From contig NZ_WJXZ01000001.1 in the NCBI RefSeq assembly GCF_009668025.1, positions 687,004 through 751,003 of the forward strand: DNA of 64,000 nt, in the 5' to 3' direction. The position numbers were made by a program, and so were the translations under genes. The DNA is from Larkinella terrae (lineage in GTDB: Bacteria; Bacteroidota; Bacteroidia; Cytophagales; Spirosomataceae). A model generated the notes under the pieces. It saw only the letters and a list, made by a program, of their open reading frames with translations, did not search any database and was not told where the DNA came from. This document shows positions 1 to 8,191 of this stretch, piece after piece; position 1 is the first letter of the stretch, and each line of letters opens with the position of its first letter.

Positions 1-171
1 GCCCGCGCCGGAAAACCGGGAATAAACCGTTTCCAACCTTCGTATTTTGATCAGGTAGTACAGGAATCGTATCTATCAATTCATGCGCACGGGTTAATCA
101 TTAATAAGCCGCTTTTCAAAGTCATTGACCGATCGTACCCGTTAAAAAATAATTCCGCTGCTGTTTTTTGA
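1..171 (+). CDS. Possible 3' end of an upstream gene (partial)
   Basis: The first reading frame is open from the left edge of the window to a TGA just after position 168, giving about 56 codons. The residues are of ordinary composition (it ends ...LKNNSAAVF) and I recognise no domain in them. It could be the C-terminus of a plus-strand gene that begins outside the window, or a chance open frame. A 16-bp palindrome sits exactly at its end. Low confidence. Confidence 0.3.
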   Translation, partial: ARAGKPGINRFQPSYFDQVVQESYLSIHAHGLIINKPLFKVIDRSYPLKNNSAAVF

Positions 172-184
172 CACATTTGTGTCA
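169..184. promoter_or_regulatory. 16-bp perfect palindrome, operator-like
   Basis: TGACACA-TT-TGTGTCA is a perfect inverted repeat. It lies about 170 bp upstream of the alpha/beta hydrolase gene at 354. A looser GTGT-N7-ACAC arrangement follows at about 212-226. The size and symmetry suit a dimeric repressor or activator site. No T-run follows it, so it is not an obvious terminator. The regulator is unknown and no regulator gene lies beside it in the window. Confidence 0.35.
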
Positions 185-353
185 GGTAAACGTTCGAATT
201 AGCGCCCACCTTTGCCGTGTCAGATTTACACCAGATTCTTATCTGTTCTGACAGAATCCCTAAAAAACTGGCCCCCACAGGAAATTATAATTGCCCTGTC
301 TGAGCCGGGTTTACGATGATTTTAATCCAACAATCAATTAACAATTAAAGAAA

Positions 354-1181
354 ATGAAAACGACCGTTTCGCTGCTGTTATCAACAGCCGTTGCTCTTTC
401 GGCACTTGCCTCATGCGGTAAAAATGATGAAGTTCCTGCCGCCAATCCACAGACCTATGTGCTGGTTCATGGAGCCTGGCAAGCTCCCTATGTGTGGAAT
501 GCCGTCCGTTCCGACCTGATTAAAAAAGGTAACCAGGTCGTTGTAGTCGAGTTGCCCGGTCATGGCACTGAAAAAACTCCACTGCATACGCTTTCGCTGG
601 ATGTCTACCGGGACAAGGTTATTGATGCTATGTCGAATGTGAATGGTAAAGTTATTCTGGTCGGGCATAGCATGGGTGGGATGGTGATCACCAATGTGGC
701 CGAGAAAGTGCCCGCCAAAATCAGCAAGCTGGTTTACATCGGCGCTTTCCTTCCGGCGTCCGGGCAATCGCTCGAAGAGCTATCCCAACTTGACCCAGGT
801 TCTAAATTAGGCCCTTCTCTGGTACTCTCAGCCGATCATTTGTCGCTGGATGTGAAAAAAGAGGATCTGACCAATCTCTTTATAAAAGATGGCACTCAGG
901 CGGATAAAGATCTGGTAGTTAGCAACTACCGTGCTGAACCGTCTATTCCCTTTGGTAATAAGGTGACGCTGACAAAGGAGAATTTCGGTGCCGTAGATAA
1001 GGTATATATCAAGACCCTCCAGGACATCGTGATTTCTCCCGGTTTTCAGGATAGCATGATTGCGAAAGCTGGCATCAAAACAGTGTATACGGTCAACACA
1101 AGTCACTCCCCCTTCCTGGCTCAGCCGCAGGCAGTTTCTGAGCTGTTGCTCAAGATCGGACAAGAACAAACTTTAAAGTAA
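354..1181 (+). CDS. Alpha/beta hydrolase lipoprotein (esterase-like)
   Basis: The 275-residue protein begins with a lipoprotein signal peptide whose lipobox ends LASC (Cys21), so it should be anchored on the periplasmic face of a membrane. After the signal come an oxyanion-loop motif HGAW (39-42) and the nucleophile elbow GHSMGG (104-109, Ser106). A C-terminal His (about 251, in the context TSHSP) can complete the triad. The pattern resembles the small HGAW-type carboxylesterases related to plant salicylate/methyl esterases (general hydrolase 6 group). The substrate cannot be read from sequence. It is followed by a weak hairpin and then by the DJ-1/ABM chimera on the same strand. Confidence 0.85.
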   Translation: MKTTVSLLLSTAVALSALASCGKNDEVPAANPQTYVLVHGAWQAPYVWNAVRSDLIKKGNQVVVVELPGHGTEKTPLHTLSLDVYRDKVIDAMSNVNGKVILVGHSMGGMVITNVAEKVPAKISKLVYIGAFLPASGQSLEELSQLDPGSKLGPSLVLSADHLSLDVKKEDLTNLFIKDGTQADKDLVVSNYRAEPSIPFGNKVTLTKENFGAVDKVYIKTLQDIVISPGFQDSMIAKAGIKTVYTVNTSHSPFLAQPQAVSELLLKIGQEQTLK

Positions 1182-1189
1182 AACCGCAG

Positions 1190-1221
1190 GAACGGCCAAT
1201 CATTGCCTTGGTTGGTCGTTC
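1190..1221 (+). terminator. Hairpin after the alpha/beta hydrolase gene
   Basis: The arms GAACGGCCAATC and GTTGGTCGTTC pair with one G-T wobble around a short loop. The hairpin lies 9 bp past the hydrolase stop and is followed by AT-rich sequence but no clean T-run. It covers the TTG that would extend the next gene, which argues for the downstream ATG at 1247 as that gene's start. Confidence 0.4.
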
Positions 1222-1246
1222 TTACGACTATTTAAAATTTAAAGTC

Positions 1247-2233
1247 ATGGCAACTGAACTATCAGTCCTGTCGGAAAGAATCATGACCGTCTTTACCGCA
1301 TTATTCCTCCTAGGTACAATGAATGTATGGGGAGAACCTGGTCATACAATGAGGAAGAAAATTTGGTTCGTGGCAACCAGCCATGATCAAAAAGGAAATA
1401 CCGGAGAGTCCACCGGGTTTTACCTTTCGGAAGTATCCCACCCCTGGGATGAGTTGGTCAAAGCTGGTTACGAAATTGATTTTGTTAGCCCGAAAGGTGG
1501 CAAAGCACCGATTACCGGTTTTGACCTGAACGATCCTGTCAACAAGAAGTCTGGGGAGGATAAACGCTATCGCTCCAAAACCGATGAGTCGGTGGCGGTT
1601 CTAACCCGGTACGAAGTGAAAAAAGAATACCGGAACCTGTTCCGGAAAGCCATCCGCCGGTATGTCAAGCGGGCCAGGGCCCGGGAAACGAACATCATGG
1701 CCGAGGCATACCGGGAACAGGACCATTCATCTGTGCTATGGGTCGTGGAAAGATGGAGCAGCCAAAGCGATTTTAACCGGATGCGGGCGGGTTCCCGGTA
1801 CAAACTGCTCCAACTCCTGGCCGGAAAAAAACTGAACCAGCCGACCCGGGAAATCGCGATCAAGGACCTGGAACCGGTTTCGAAGAGCGACTGGCGCCGG
1901 GTACCGGAAAAGCAGGATAAGCCCATTACGATCATGTTGTTTGTGGATAGTCAACCCGGTACGGAAGCCAATTTTAAAGCCGTGTACCATACGGCCATGC
2001 CGCAATTCCGGGCAGAACCCGGGGTGATCAATTACCAGCTTTCGCAGGTGGAAGGCGACAACGCCCGGTTTGTCACCTACGAAAAATTCAGAAATGAAGA
2101 AGCCTTTCAGTACCATCTGAATTTTCCACCGATTCAGCCGGTGATCGATTACCTGAACACCAGCATCAAACAGCAACCGTTTCAAACCGGCCTTCACCGG
2201 CTGATCGAATTTGCACCCATGAAACGGAAGTAA
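1247..2233 (+). CDS. Chimeric protein: truncated DJ-1/PfpI half plus two ABM-like domains
   Basis: I take the ATG at 1247 as start; a TTG at 1208 would lengthen the frame but falls inside a hairpin. A hydrophobic leader (MTVFTALFLLGTMNVWG) is followed by the N-terminal half of an Hsp31-like DJ-1/PfpI protein (KIWFVATSHDQKGNTG, then DFVSPKGGKAP and DPVNKK). This half stops before the glycine-rich strand and the nucleophile cysteine. From about nucleotide 1590 the sequence changes to two antibiotic-biosynthesis-monooxygenase-like (ABM) dimeric alpha-beta modules, the second starting near PITIMLFVDSQPG. Without the Cys the DJ-1 part cannot have the family's catalysis. The likeliest origin is a deletion that fused two neighbouring genes. 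Whether the product is functional is unknown. An intact DJ-1 paralogue follows. Confidence 0.75.
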   Translation: MATELSVLSERIMTVFTALFLLGTMNVWGEPGHTMRKKIWFVATSHDQKGNTGESTGFYLSEVSHPWDELVKAGYEIDFVSPKGGKAPITGFDLNDPVNKKSGEDKRYRSKTDESVAVLTRYEVKKEYRNLFRKAIRRYVKRARARETNIMAEAYREQDHSSVLWVVERWSSQSDFNRMRAGSRYKLLQLLAGKKLNQPTREIAIKDLEPVSKSDWRRVPEKQDKPITIMLFVDSQPGTEANFKAVYHTAMPQFRAEPGVINYQLSQVEGDNARFVTYEKFRNEEAFQYHLNFPPIQPVIDYLNTSIKQQPFQTGLHRLIEFAPMKRK

Positions 2234-2288
2234 GAATACCCCTCCCAGTGTGAATTATCAACTTTAAAAACCATCAAAAAACACAACA

Positions 2289-3116
2289 ATGAAAACGATC
2301 CATCAAATCATTCTGGCCAGTGCGGTAAGCCTGCTGACCGTCGTCCCGGCAGCCGCTCAGGTCCGTGTTAAAACGGCCTCCATCAGCGACCATGAGCTTT
2401 CGGTCTTGAACCAGTTGGCTTCCCCTTCGGCGGTGGTCAATATGCCGGTATCGCAGCTCTTGAACGCGCCGGGCAACGAGGCCCTTCGGTCTTTCTTTTT
2501 TACGCCCATCCAGGATTCAACGGTGTTGAAAGGAAAAAAAAATGCCGTGATTGCCGCCGACGGTTTTGAGGAAATTGAACTATTGGGGCCCGTCTGGTAT
2601 TTCAAAAAGCTGGGGGCCACGGTCGAAATTGTGGCACCCAAATACGTCCCGGCACCGGAGCGCTACGGTCTGATGTATCCCGAACAGGCGAAAACCCACA
2701 TCATGGCCATCCAGTATTTGCAGCCGGTAGGCTGGGTGAAATTCGACCGCACCGCCAACCAGGTTAAGGTGAGTGATTACGATGCGGTTTTCATTCCCGG
2801 CGGTGCCTGGAACCCCGATAACCTGCGAAACGACAAAGACGTCATTTCGTTTATCCGGGACTTCAACAAATCCGGGAAATTGATTGCCGCCATTTGCCAC
2901 GCCCCCGTTGTGCTGGCTTCGGCCGACATTCTCAAGGGCAAAAAATTAACCGGCTACTGGAATATCCAGGTGGATCTGAAGAATGCCGGGGGGACGGTGC
3001 TGGAGCAGCCCGTGGTTACCGACGGCAACCTGATTAACAGCCGCCACCCGATCGACGTGGCCGATTTTTCAAGAGCCGTGGAAAGCTGGCTGGTGAAAAG
3101 TAACCTCCGGAATTAA
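2289..3116 (+). CDS. Secreted DJ-1/PfpI family protein
   Basis: The 275 residues start with a clear Sec signal peptide (cleavage after VPAAAQ) and continue into a full DJ-1/PfpI fold. An early acidic site (GFEEIEL) is followed by the GG loop (FIPGGAWNPDNLR) and the nucleophile elbow AAICHAP with Cys203 and the adjacent His. The family includes amidase/peptidase-like, glyoxalase-like and chaperone members, and the sequence alone does not decide among them. The signal peptide suggests a periplasmic role, unlike most cytoplasmic members. It lies 55 bp behind the chimera that carries half of a related domain, so the pair may derive from an old duplication or stress-response cluster. Confidence 0.85.
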   Translation: MKTIHQIILASAVSLLTVVPAAAQVRVKTASISDHELSVLNQLASPSAVVNMPVSQLLNAPGNEALRSFFFTPIQDSTVLKGKKNAVIAADGFEEIELLGPVWYFKKLGATVEIVAPKYVPAPERYGLMYPEQAKTHIMAIQYLQPVGWVKFDRTANQVKVSDYDAVFIPGGAWNPDNLRNDKDVISFIRDFNKSGKLIAAICHAPVVLASADILKGKKLTGYWNIQVDLKNAGGTVLEQPVVTDGNLINSRHPIDVADFSRAVESWLVKSNLRN

Positions 3117-3138
3117 CGCTACAAATTGCCTTCTCCAA

Positions 3139-3162
3139 TTCGGGCACTCATTCGAGTCCGAA
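3139..3162 (+). terminator. Short hairpin after the DJ-1 gene
   Basis: TTCGG and ACTC pair with GAGT and CCGAA around an ATTC loop, with a 2-nt bulge. It lies 22 bp past the DJ-1 stop codon. There is no good T-run, so the terminator role is only inferred. Confidence 0.3.
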
Positions 3163-3258
3163 CATCCGGGAGGAGTTATCACAACTGCGGGCGGGCTTGT
3201 GGCACGGATCTGTTTTTCCGGAAAGAAGAAACAAACTGTTGGGCTAAACCCATGAACG

Positions 3259-3897
3259 ATGAAAGCGCTACTCATTGGAGCAACGGGAGCAACGGGTAAA
3301 GACCTGGTGACAACTCTATTGCAGGATTCATACTATACTGAAATCGTGACGTTTGTACGCCGTCCTACCGGCATCACTCATCCCAACCTATTCGAGGTGG
3401 TCACGGATTTTGACCAGCTGGAAGAAGTGTCGGGTTTCATCAACGGCGATATCTGGTTTTCCTGTCTGGGAACGACACTGAAAACGGCAGGCTCAAAGGA
3501 GAATCAGCGGCATATCGACTATGAAATTCCGGCAAACTTCGCCCGGATCGCCAAAAGAAACGGTGTTTCAAGGGCGGTTTTGCTCTCGGCCTATGGGGCT
3601 TCGGCGACCAGCAATGTGTTCTATTCCAATATCAAGGGCCAGTTGGAAGATACCATTGGCCACCTGGCCTTTGAGCAGTACATCATTTTCAGACCGGGGC
3701 TGTTACTACGGAAGGATTCGGATCGTTTCGGAGAGCGGCTGAGCGCCGGGGTGTTAAATTTTCTGAATGGGTTGAAAGTACTTACGCGGTTTCAGCCCTT
3801 GCCAACCTCAACGCTGGCGGCCAAACTGGCAAAAGCGCCTAAAATTCTCCCCGCCGGAACGCACGTGATTGAATTGGACCAAATCGCCCGGTTTTGA
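3259..3897 (+). CDS. NAD(P)-binding Rossmann protein (atypical SDR, TIP30/YbjT-like)
   Basis: The protein has 212 residues and no signal peptide. The N-terminus carries a nucleotide-binding glycine motif GATGATG (7-13). Downstream, LLSAYGAS and YSNIKGQLE resemble the Tyr-x3-Lys region of atypical short-chain dehydrogenases of the HTATIP2/oxidoreductase type. Members bind NADPH, but many have no proven reaction. The ATG at 3259 is immediately next to the glycine-rich start and is preferred. The gene stands alone, 120 bp upstream of a TPR histidine kinase. Confidence 0.8.
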   Translation: MKALLIGATGATGKDLVTTLLQDSYYTEIVTFVRRPTGITHPNLFEVVTDFDQLEEVSGFINGDIWFSCLGTTLKTAGSKENQRHIDYEIPANFARIAKRNGVSRAVLLSAYGASATSNVFYSNIKGQLEDTIGHLAFEQYIIFRPGLLLRKDSDRFGERLSAGVLNFLNGLKVLTRFQPLPTSTLAAKLAKAPKILPAGTHVIELDQIARF

Positions 3898-4018
3898 AGG
3901 GTTGGATTGGTGAAGCTCTTGCCTTTGACTGGCTGGCTAAAAATCAGGCGTTTAACTGACGGTAAAAAGCCTCTGGGCTTATAGCAAGGTAGTAAGAATT
4001 TGTAATTCCGCTTAGCCC

Positions 4019-6313
4019 ATGAAACGATCGCTCATTTTTCTACTGATTTCGGGACTGTCGCTGGTTCATTACGCCCATGCGCAATCAGGAGTGGAGTTAA
4101 ATCGCTCAAAAGAGATCAATCAGGTAAAGCGCGAACTCCAGATTAGTAAATTCGATACCAACCAGGCCAGGCTGTTGTTGAAGCTGGCGCTGATATACCT
4201 CTACAAACCGGATGAACAGGCGAGTGACCTGGACACGACGCTCAAGCTGATTCGGCAAGTCTACGCCATAAGCCGACACTTACATTACACGAAGGGGTTG
4301 GGTAATGCCTATTTGTTTGGGGCTCAGGCTCACCGGGAGAATGGAAATTCAAAACTGGGCCGAAAATTTGCCCAAATGGCGTTGACCATTTTTACCCGCA
4401 TTTCGGCCGATGCCGAAAAAGCAATGGCTTATTTGGAAGTTTCCAGAAGTTACGGAATTAGTCAGGAAGAATTCCCATTTCGGATTCAGAATCACGAAAA
4501 AGCTCTGCTCCTCTTTCAGAAAACAGGCAACCGGGAACGGGAAGCCGTCACTTTGAAGGAATTAGGTGAGTTCGAAAATTTAAGTGGATTCAGAACAAAG
4601 GCCCTTCTCCATCTGAAGCAGTCTCTGGCAATCTACCAGGTCATTGGTGATGCGCGTGTACAGGAAGTTTACTGCTTACTTGGACAGGTTAGTTCAAAAT
4701 TAGGCGATTTCAGAAGCGGTGTCAACTATGGCCTGTTAGCGCTTAAAACGGCCGAAGCGGTCGAGGATACTACGATGCTTTTATGCACAATCTATAACCA
4801 CCTGGGCATAACGTATCACTTGTCTAAAGATTCAAAAGCGGCCACTAACTGCTTTAAAAGCGCCTTACGAATAGCGCAACAGTACCATGACATTCCGACC
4901 ATCCAACTGCTCACGGGGAACTTGACCTCTACCAGCAGCGATTATGCTCAAAACATACGGTTATTAAAATCATTGGAAAGACATTCTTCTCCACTCGATA
5001 AAGAGTTACAATTTATGATTTATACTCGATTGGTTGGTAACTACAGCAAGCTACGCCAATTTAACTGGGCGCAATTCTATTGTGACCGATTTGAAAAATT
5101 AAGACAGGAGTTAGGTAACCACGATAAATTGGGCTATGTCACCCTATATCTCAATGTTATATTTTTTTACATTGACACGCACCAATACCGGAAAGCTCAC
5201 TCGTTGCTGGATGACCTAATCGAGTCAAGTAAGACTAATCATTATACGTCATTTCATATTGCACTTTACCAAGCTTGGTTTAAGTTAGATTCAGCGCAAC
5301 GGGATTATCCTTCCGCCATTGCCCACTATCAGCGATATAGCTTCCTGAAGGATTCTGTGTTAACCGAGACAAAAAATCAGGATATTGCCAGATTTCAGGT
5401 TGAATTTGAAACCAGCCAAAAAGAACAACAACTGCTGCTAAAGGAAAAAAACATTCAGTTACTTACCAATCGAAACCAGGTACAGCAAGCTACTCTGGAA
5501 CGCAATGCCCTCCAGCGCAACAGCACCATTGGCGGGGCGGTTTTGCTGCTCCTGCTTTTGGGGCTGACCTACAACCGCTACCGGCTGAAACAACGAACCA
5601 ACCGGCAACTGGAAGCCAAACAGTTTCTCATCGACCAGAAAAATCAGGTGCTGCAACAGGTAGTCGAAGAGAAGGAGAACCTGCTGGAAGAGAAAGAGGA
5701 ATTACTCGAAGAGCGGGAATGGATGCTGCGGGAAATTCATCACCGGGTCAAGAACAACTTACAGGTTATTTCCAGTATGCTCCACTCCCAGGTGGAATTT
5801 CTCCACGATCCTGTTGCACTGGCGACCCTGCGCGAGAGCCAGAACCGGGTGCAGGTGATGGCCCTGATTCATCAGAAACTTTACCAGACCGACAACCTGG
5901 CCCAGATTGGCATGCGGGATTACATTCACCAGATTGTCGAGTACCTGATCGAATCCTTCGACCGCCAAAAAACCGTCAGGACCGTCTGTGAAATTGCGGA
6001 CGTAAATTTTGATGTGTCGCTGGCCACACCCCTGGGGTTGATTATCAACGAAGCATTGACCAACTCATTGAAGTACGCCTTTCCTCAAAACCGCCACGGA
6101 ACGGTATGGGTGATCCTGGCCGCTTTGGAGAACCAAACCTACCGGTTGACCCTGCGCGATGACGGGATCGGTCTGCCAGCCGACTTTGATGTGGCTTGTA
6201 GCAACACCCTGGGCCTGACCATGATTCGGGGCTTGAGCCGCCAGATTGAGGCCGACCTGAGCATTAAGCAGCTTGGTGGGGTCGAAGTCAATCTGATCCT
6301 GAAAGAACAGTGA
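4019..6313 (+). CDS. TPR-containing sensor histidine kinase, HisKA_2 type
   Basis: The 764-residue protein has a signal peptide (cleaved after YAHAQ), a long periplasmic helical region with several TPR-like repeats, one transmembrane segment (about 503-521, VLLLLLLGLTYNRY), and a glutamate-rich coiled coil. The kinase module has the HisKA_2 box EIHHRVKNNLQ with phosphoacceptor His at 574/575, followed by an HATPase with NEALTNSLKYAF (N-box) and DDGIGLP (G-box). Kinases of this type usually have a receiver or LytTR partner next door, but none is seen: the next 480 bp hold no convincing gene. It is therefore an orphan kinase here. Its ligand is unknown. Confidence 0.9.
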   Translation: MKRSLIFLLISGLSLVHYAHAQSGVELNRSKEINQVKRELQISKFDTNQARLLLKLALIYLYKPDEQASDLDTTLKLIRQVYAISRHLHYTKGLGNAYLFGAQAHRENGNSKLGRKFAQMALTIFTRISADAEKAMAYLEVSRSYGISQEEFPFRIQNHEKALLLFQKTGNREREAVTLKELGEFENLSGFRTKALLHLKQSLAIYQVIGDARVQEVYCLLGQVSSKLGDFRSGVNYGLLALKTAEAVEDTTMLLCTIYNHLGITYHLSKDSKAATNCFKSALRIAQQYHDIPTIQLLTGNLTSTSSDYAQNIRLLKSLERHSSPLDKELQFMIYTRLVGNYSKLRQFNWAQFYCDRFEKLRQELGNHDKLGYVTLYLNVIFFYIDTHQYRKAHSLLDDLIESSKTNHYTSFHIALYQAWFKLDSAQRDYPSAIAHYQRYSFLKDSVLTETKNQDIARFQVEFETSQKEQQLLLKEKNIQLLTNRNQVQQATLERNALQRNSTIGGAVLLLLLLGLTYNRYRLKQRTNRQLEAKQFLIDQKNQVLQQVVEEKENLLEEKEELLEEREWMLREIHHRVKNNLQVISSMLHSQVEFLHDPVALATLRESQNRVQVMALIHQKLYQTDNLAQIGMRDYIHQIVEYLIESFDRQKTVRTVCEIADVNFDVSLATPLGLIINEALTNSLKYAFPQNRHGTVWVILAALENQTYRLTLRDDGIGLPADFDVACSNTLGLTMIRGLSRQIEADLSIKQLGGVEVNLILKEQ

Positions 6314-6740
6314 ATGGCCCGTACCATGGCTCGACTCCGAATAATTAGGAATTTTGTGATCGTTACCTCCGAACGTATCGGAGACCTGTTCGTGCCCCCT
6401 TTCTTGCCCATCTTTAAAGTCGGCACTAATCAACTGACTATCAAGACATTGAAAGTATTGTATCCATTTTTAGTGTTTATCACCTCAGATGGCATGTGAT
6501 TGGTTACTAGAGTCAACAAACCACCATAGGACATAAAACGACCACCCGTGACAGCCCTTTATTCATGGGCTAGATGATGCTATATTCTCTTGAAGTTCTT
6601 TAAACGACCTGGTTCATGGACCATTCACACGAGTGGACCACCTTATTCAGGAAGCAGTTTAAAACGAAATTCAAAAATTACGTATATACACGACCGTTCT
6701 TCAGGTACGGTCTCTATTGTTCCTTTCAAAAATAAATAAA
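6314..6740. other. Intergenic stretch without a convincing gene
   Basis: About 430 bp separate the orphan kinase from the efflux operon. A 61-codon frame begins directly at the kinase stop, but it matches no family and has no receiver-like motifs. Near the right end, GACCGT and ACGGTC arms (6692-6712) form a small hairpin. I see nothing else that I can name. Confidence 0.5.
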
Positions 6741-6762
6741 CCAGTCTGCTTAAGCAGATTGG
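6741..6762. promoter_or_regulatory. Palindromic operator candidate upstream of the efflux operon
   Basis: A perfect 14-bp palindrome, TCTGCTTAAGCAGA, is extended on both sides by CCA and TGG with one G/T position between, giving a 22-bp dyad. It ends 37 bp before the TolC start. The size suits a TetR- or MarR-like dimer controlling the efflux and oxidase genes. No such regulator gene is found beside it. Confidence 0.45.
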
Positions 6763-6799
6763 TGAAATAGAACTTCTTGTTTTGTAATAACCGGTGAAT

Positions 6800-8179
6800 A
6801 TGTTGATGGCTAAACTATTGGGAAACTTTTGGGCCTATCTGACCTTGACGTGGTTCACGTTCTTTCACGCGGATACCTACGGGCAGTCTTCACTAGACGG
6901 TTATATCCGGGAAGGACTGGCGAACAACCTGGTCATCCGGCAGAAGAACCTCACGTTGCAGCAGGCGCAACAATCATTGCAAATTGCACGCAGCTACTTC
7001 CTTCCCTCGGTGAGTTTGCTGGGCGATTACCTTTCCGCCGAAGGAGGCCGAAACATTGCCATTCCTGTCGGCGACTTGTTAAATCCGGTGTATTCGACAC
7101 TCAATCAGCTCATTGGCAATCCCGCTTTCCCGACGATCGGGAACGTAAAACAGAATTTCCTTCCCAAAAACTTTTATGATGTCCGGCTTAGGACCTCGGT
7201 GCCGCTGATCAATACCGATCTCTATGGAAACCGGGCTATTCAGAGCCAGCAGATCAGGATGAAGCAATACGAACTGGAGGTGTACAAACGCGAGTTGGTG
7301 GCCATGATCAAAACCGCCTATTTCCATTACCTCGCGGCCACACAGGCCGTCAGGATTTACGAAAGCGCCAGGTTGTTGGTCAACAAAAATGTTGAGGTGA
7401 ATGCCTCGCTGCTCAGGAACGGAAAAGGATTGTCGGCCAACTACCTGCGCTCCAAAAGTGAAGCGGAAAAAATTACGGCGGAACTCAATGGTGCCCGCAA
7501 CAAACAGACCAACGCCCGGAAGTACATCAACTTTCTGCTTAATAAGCCGCTGGATACCGAAGTCGACGAAACATTCAGCCAGGGTGAACCCACCTTACTG
7601 GACACGGCTTCGGCCCACACCGGCAACCGGGAAGAGTTGCTTATCATACAGACGGCTAAAGAAATTAACGAATCCCAAATGCGCATGAGCAAACTGGCCC
7701 GCCTGCCCAAAGTGAATGCCTTTCTCGACCTGGGTTCGCAGGCATATGACTGGCGATACAATGAACAGTCGCGCTACTACCTGCTGGGGATTCAGCTTAC
7801 GGTTCCTTTGTTTCAGGGGTTTCGCAACACGATGCAGATCCGGCAAAACGGCCTTGAGCTTGAGAAAACCGGGCTCAACCTGACCTATACCCAAAATCAG
7901 TTGCAGATGGCAGCAGAAGTCGCCGGAAATGAGCTGGTTACCGCGAGCCGGAATTATCTGGCTTCGCGCGGACAGTTGACATCGGCCCAAAGCTATTTCA
8001 CCCTGATCGAAAAAGGGTATCAGCAAGGCGTGAACAGCCTGATCGAATACCTAGACGCGCGTAACCAGCTTACTTCCTCGCAACTCCAGCAATTGATTCG
8101 CTGGTTTGAGATGCGCATGGCGGAGGCCAGGCTTGAACGGGAAACCGCTTCCTACTCATTCGAGAAAGATCTCCCTTAA
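6800..8179 (+). CDS. TolC-family outer membrane efflux protein
   Basis: The product is the outer-membrane channel of a tripartite RND pump. The ATG at 6800 is chosen; a GTG two codons earlier is possible. It has a signal peptide (to about FFHADTYGQS), then the typical duplicated helical pattern of outer-membrane efflux proteins: long amphipathic helices rich in Gln, Ala and Arg (QQAQQSLQIARSYFLPSVSLLG in the first half, LIEYLDARNQLTSSQLQQ near the end). The length, about 460 residues, is normal. It lies 12 bp before the adaptor gene, and the order TolC-MFP-RND is common in Bacteroidota. Confidence 0.9.
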   Translation: MLMAKLLGNFWAYLTLTWFTFFHADTYGQSSLDGYIREGLANNLVIRQKNLTLQQAQQSLQIARSYFLPSVSLLGDYLSAEGGRNIAIPVGDLLNPVYSTLNQLIGNPAFPTIGNVKQNFLPKNFYDVRLRTSVPLINTDLYGNRAIQSQQIRMKQYELEVYKRELVAMIKTAYFHYLAATQAVRIYESARLLVNKNVEVNASLLRNGKGLSANYLRSKSEAEKITAELNGARNKQTNARKYINFLLNKPLDTEVDETFSQGEPTLLDTASAHTGNREELLIIQTAKEINESQMRMSKLARLPKVNAFLDLGSQAYDWRYNEQSRYYLLGIQLTVPLFQGFRNTMQIRQNGLELEKTGLNLTYTQNQLQMAAEVAGNELVTASRNYLASRGQLTSAQSYFTLIEKGYQQGVNSLIEYLDARNQLTSSQLQQLIRWFEMRMAEARLERETASYSFEKDLP

Positions 8180-8191
8180 CGATATAGTACT

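Noticed and set aside
411-767. Antisense frame inside the alpha/beta hydrolase gene
   Set aside because: The plus-strand gene has a lipobox, oxyanion loop and nucleophile elbow; the antisense frame has no features.
6314-6499. A 61-codon frame directly after the orphan kinase
   Set aside because: It has no receiver motif, no homology that I recognise, and it starts at the kinase stop by chance.
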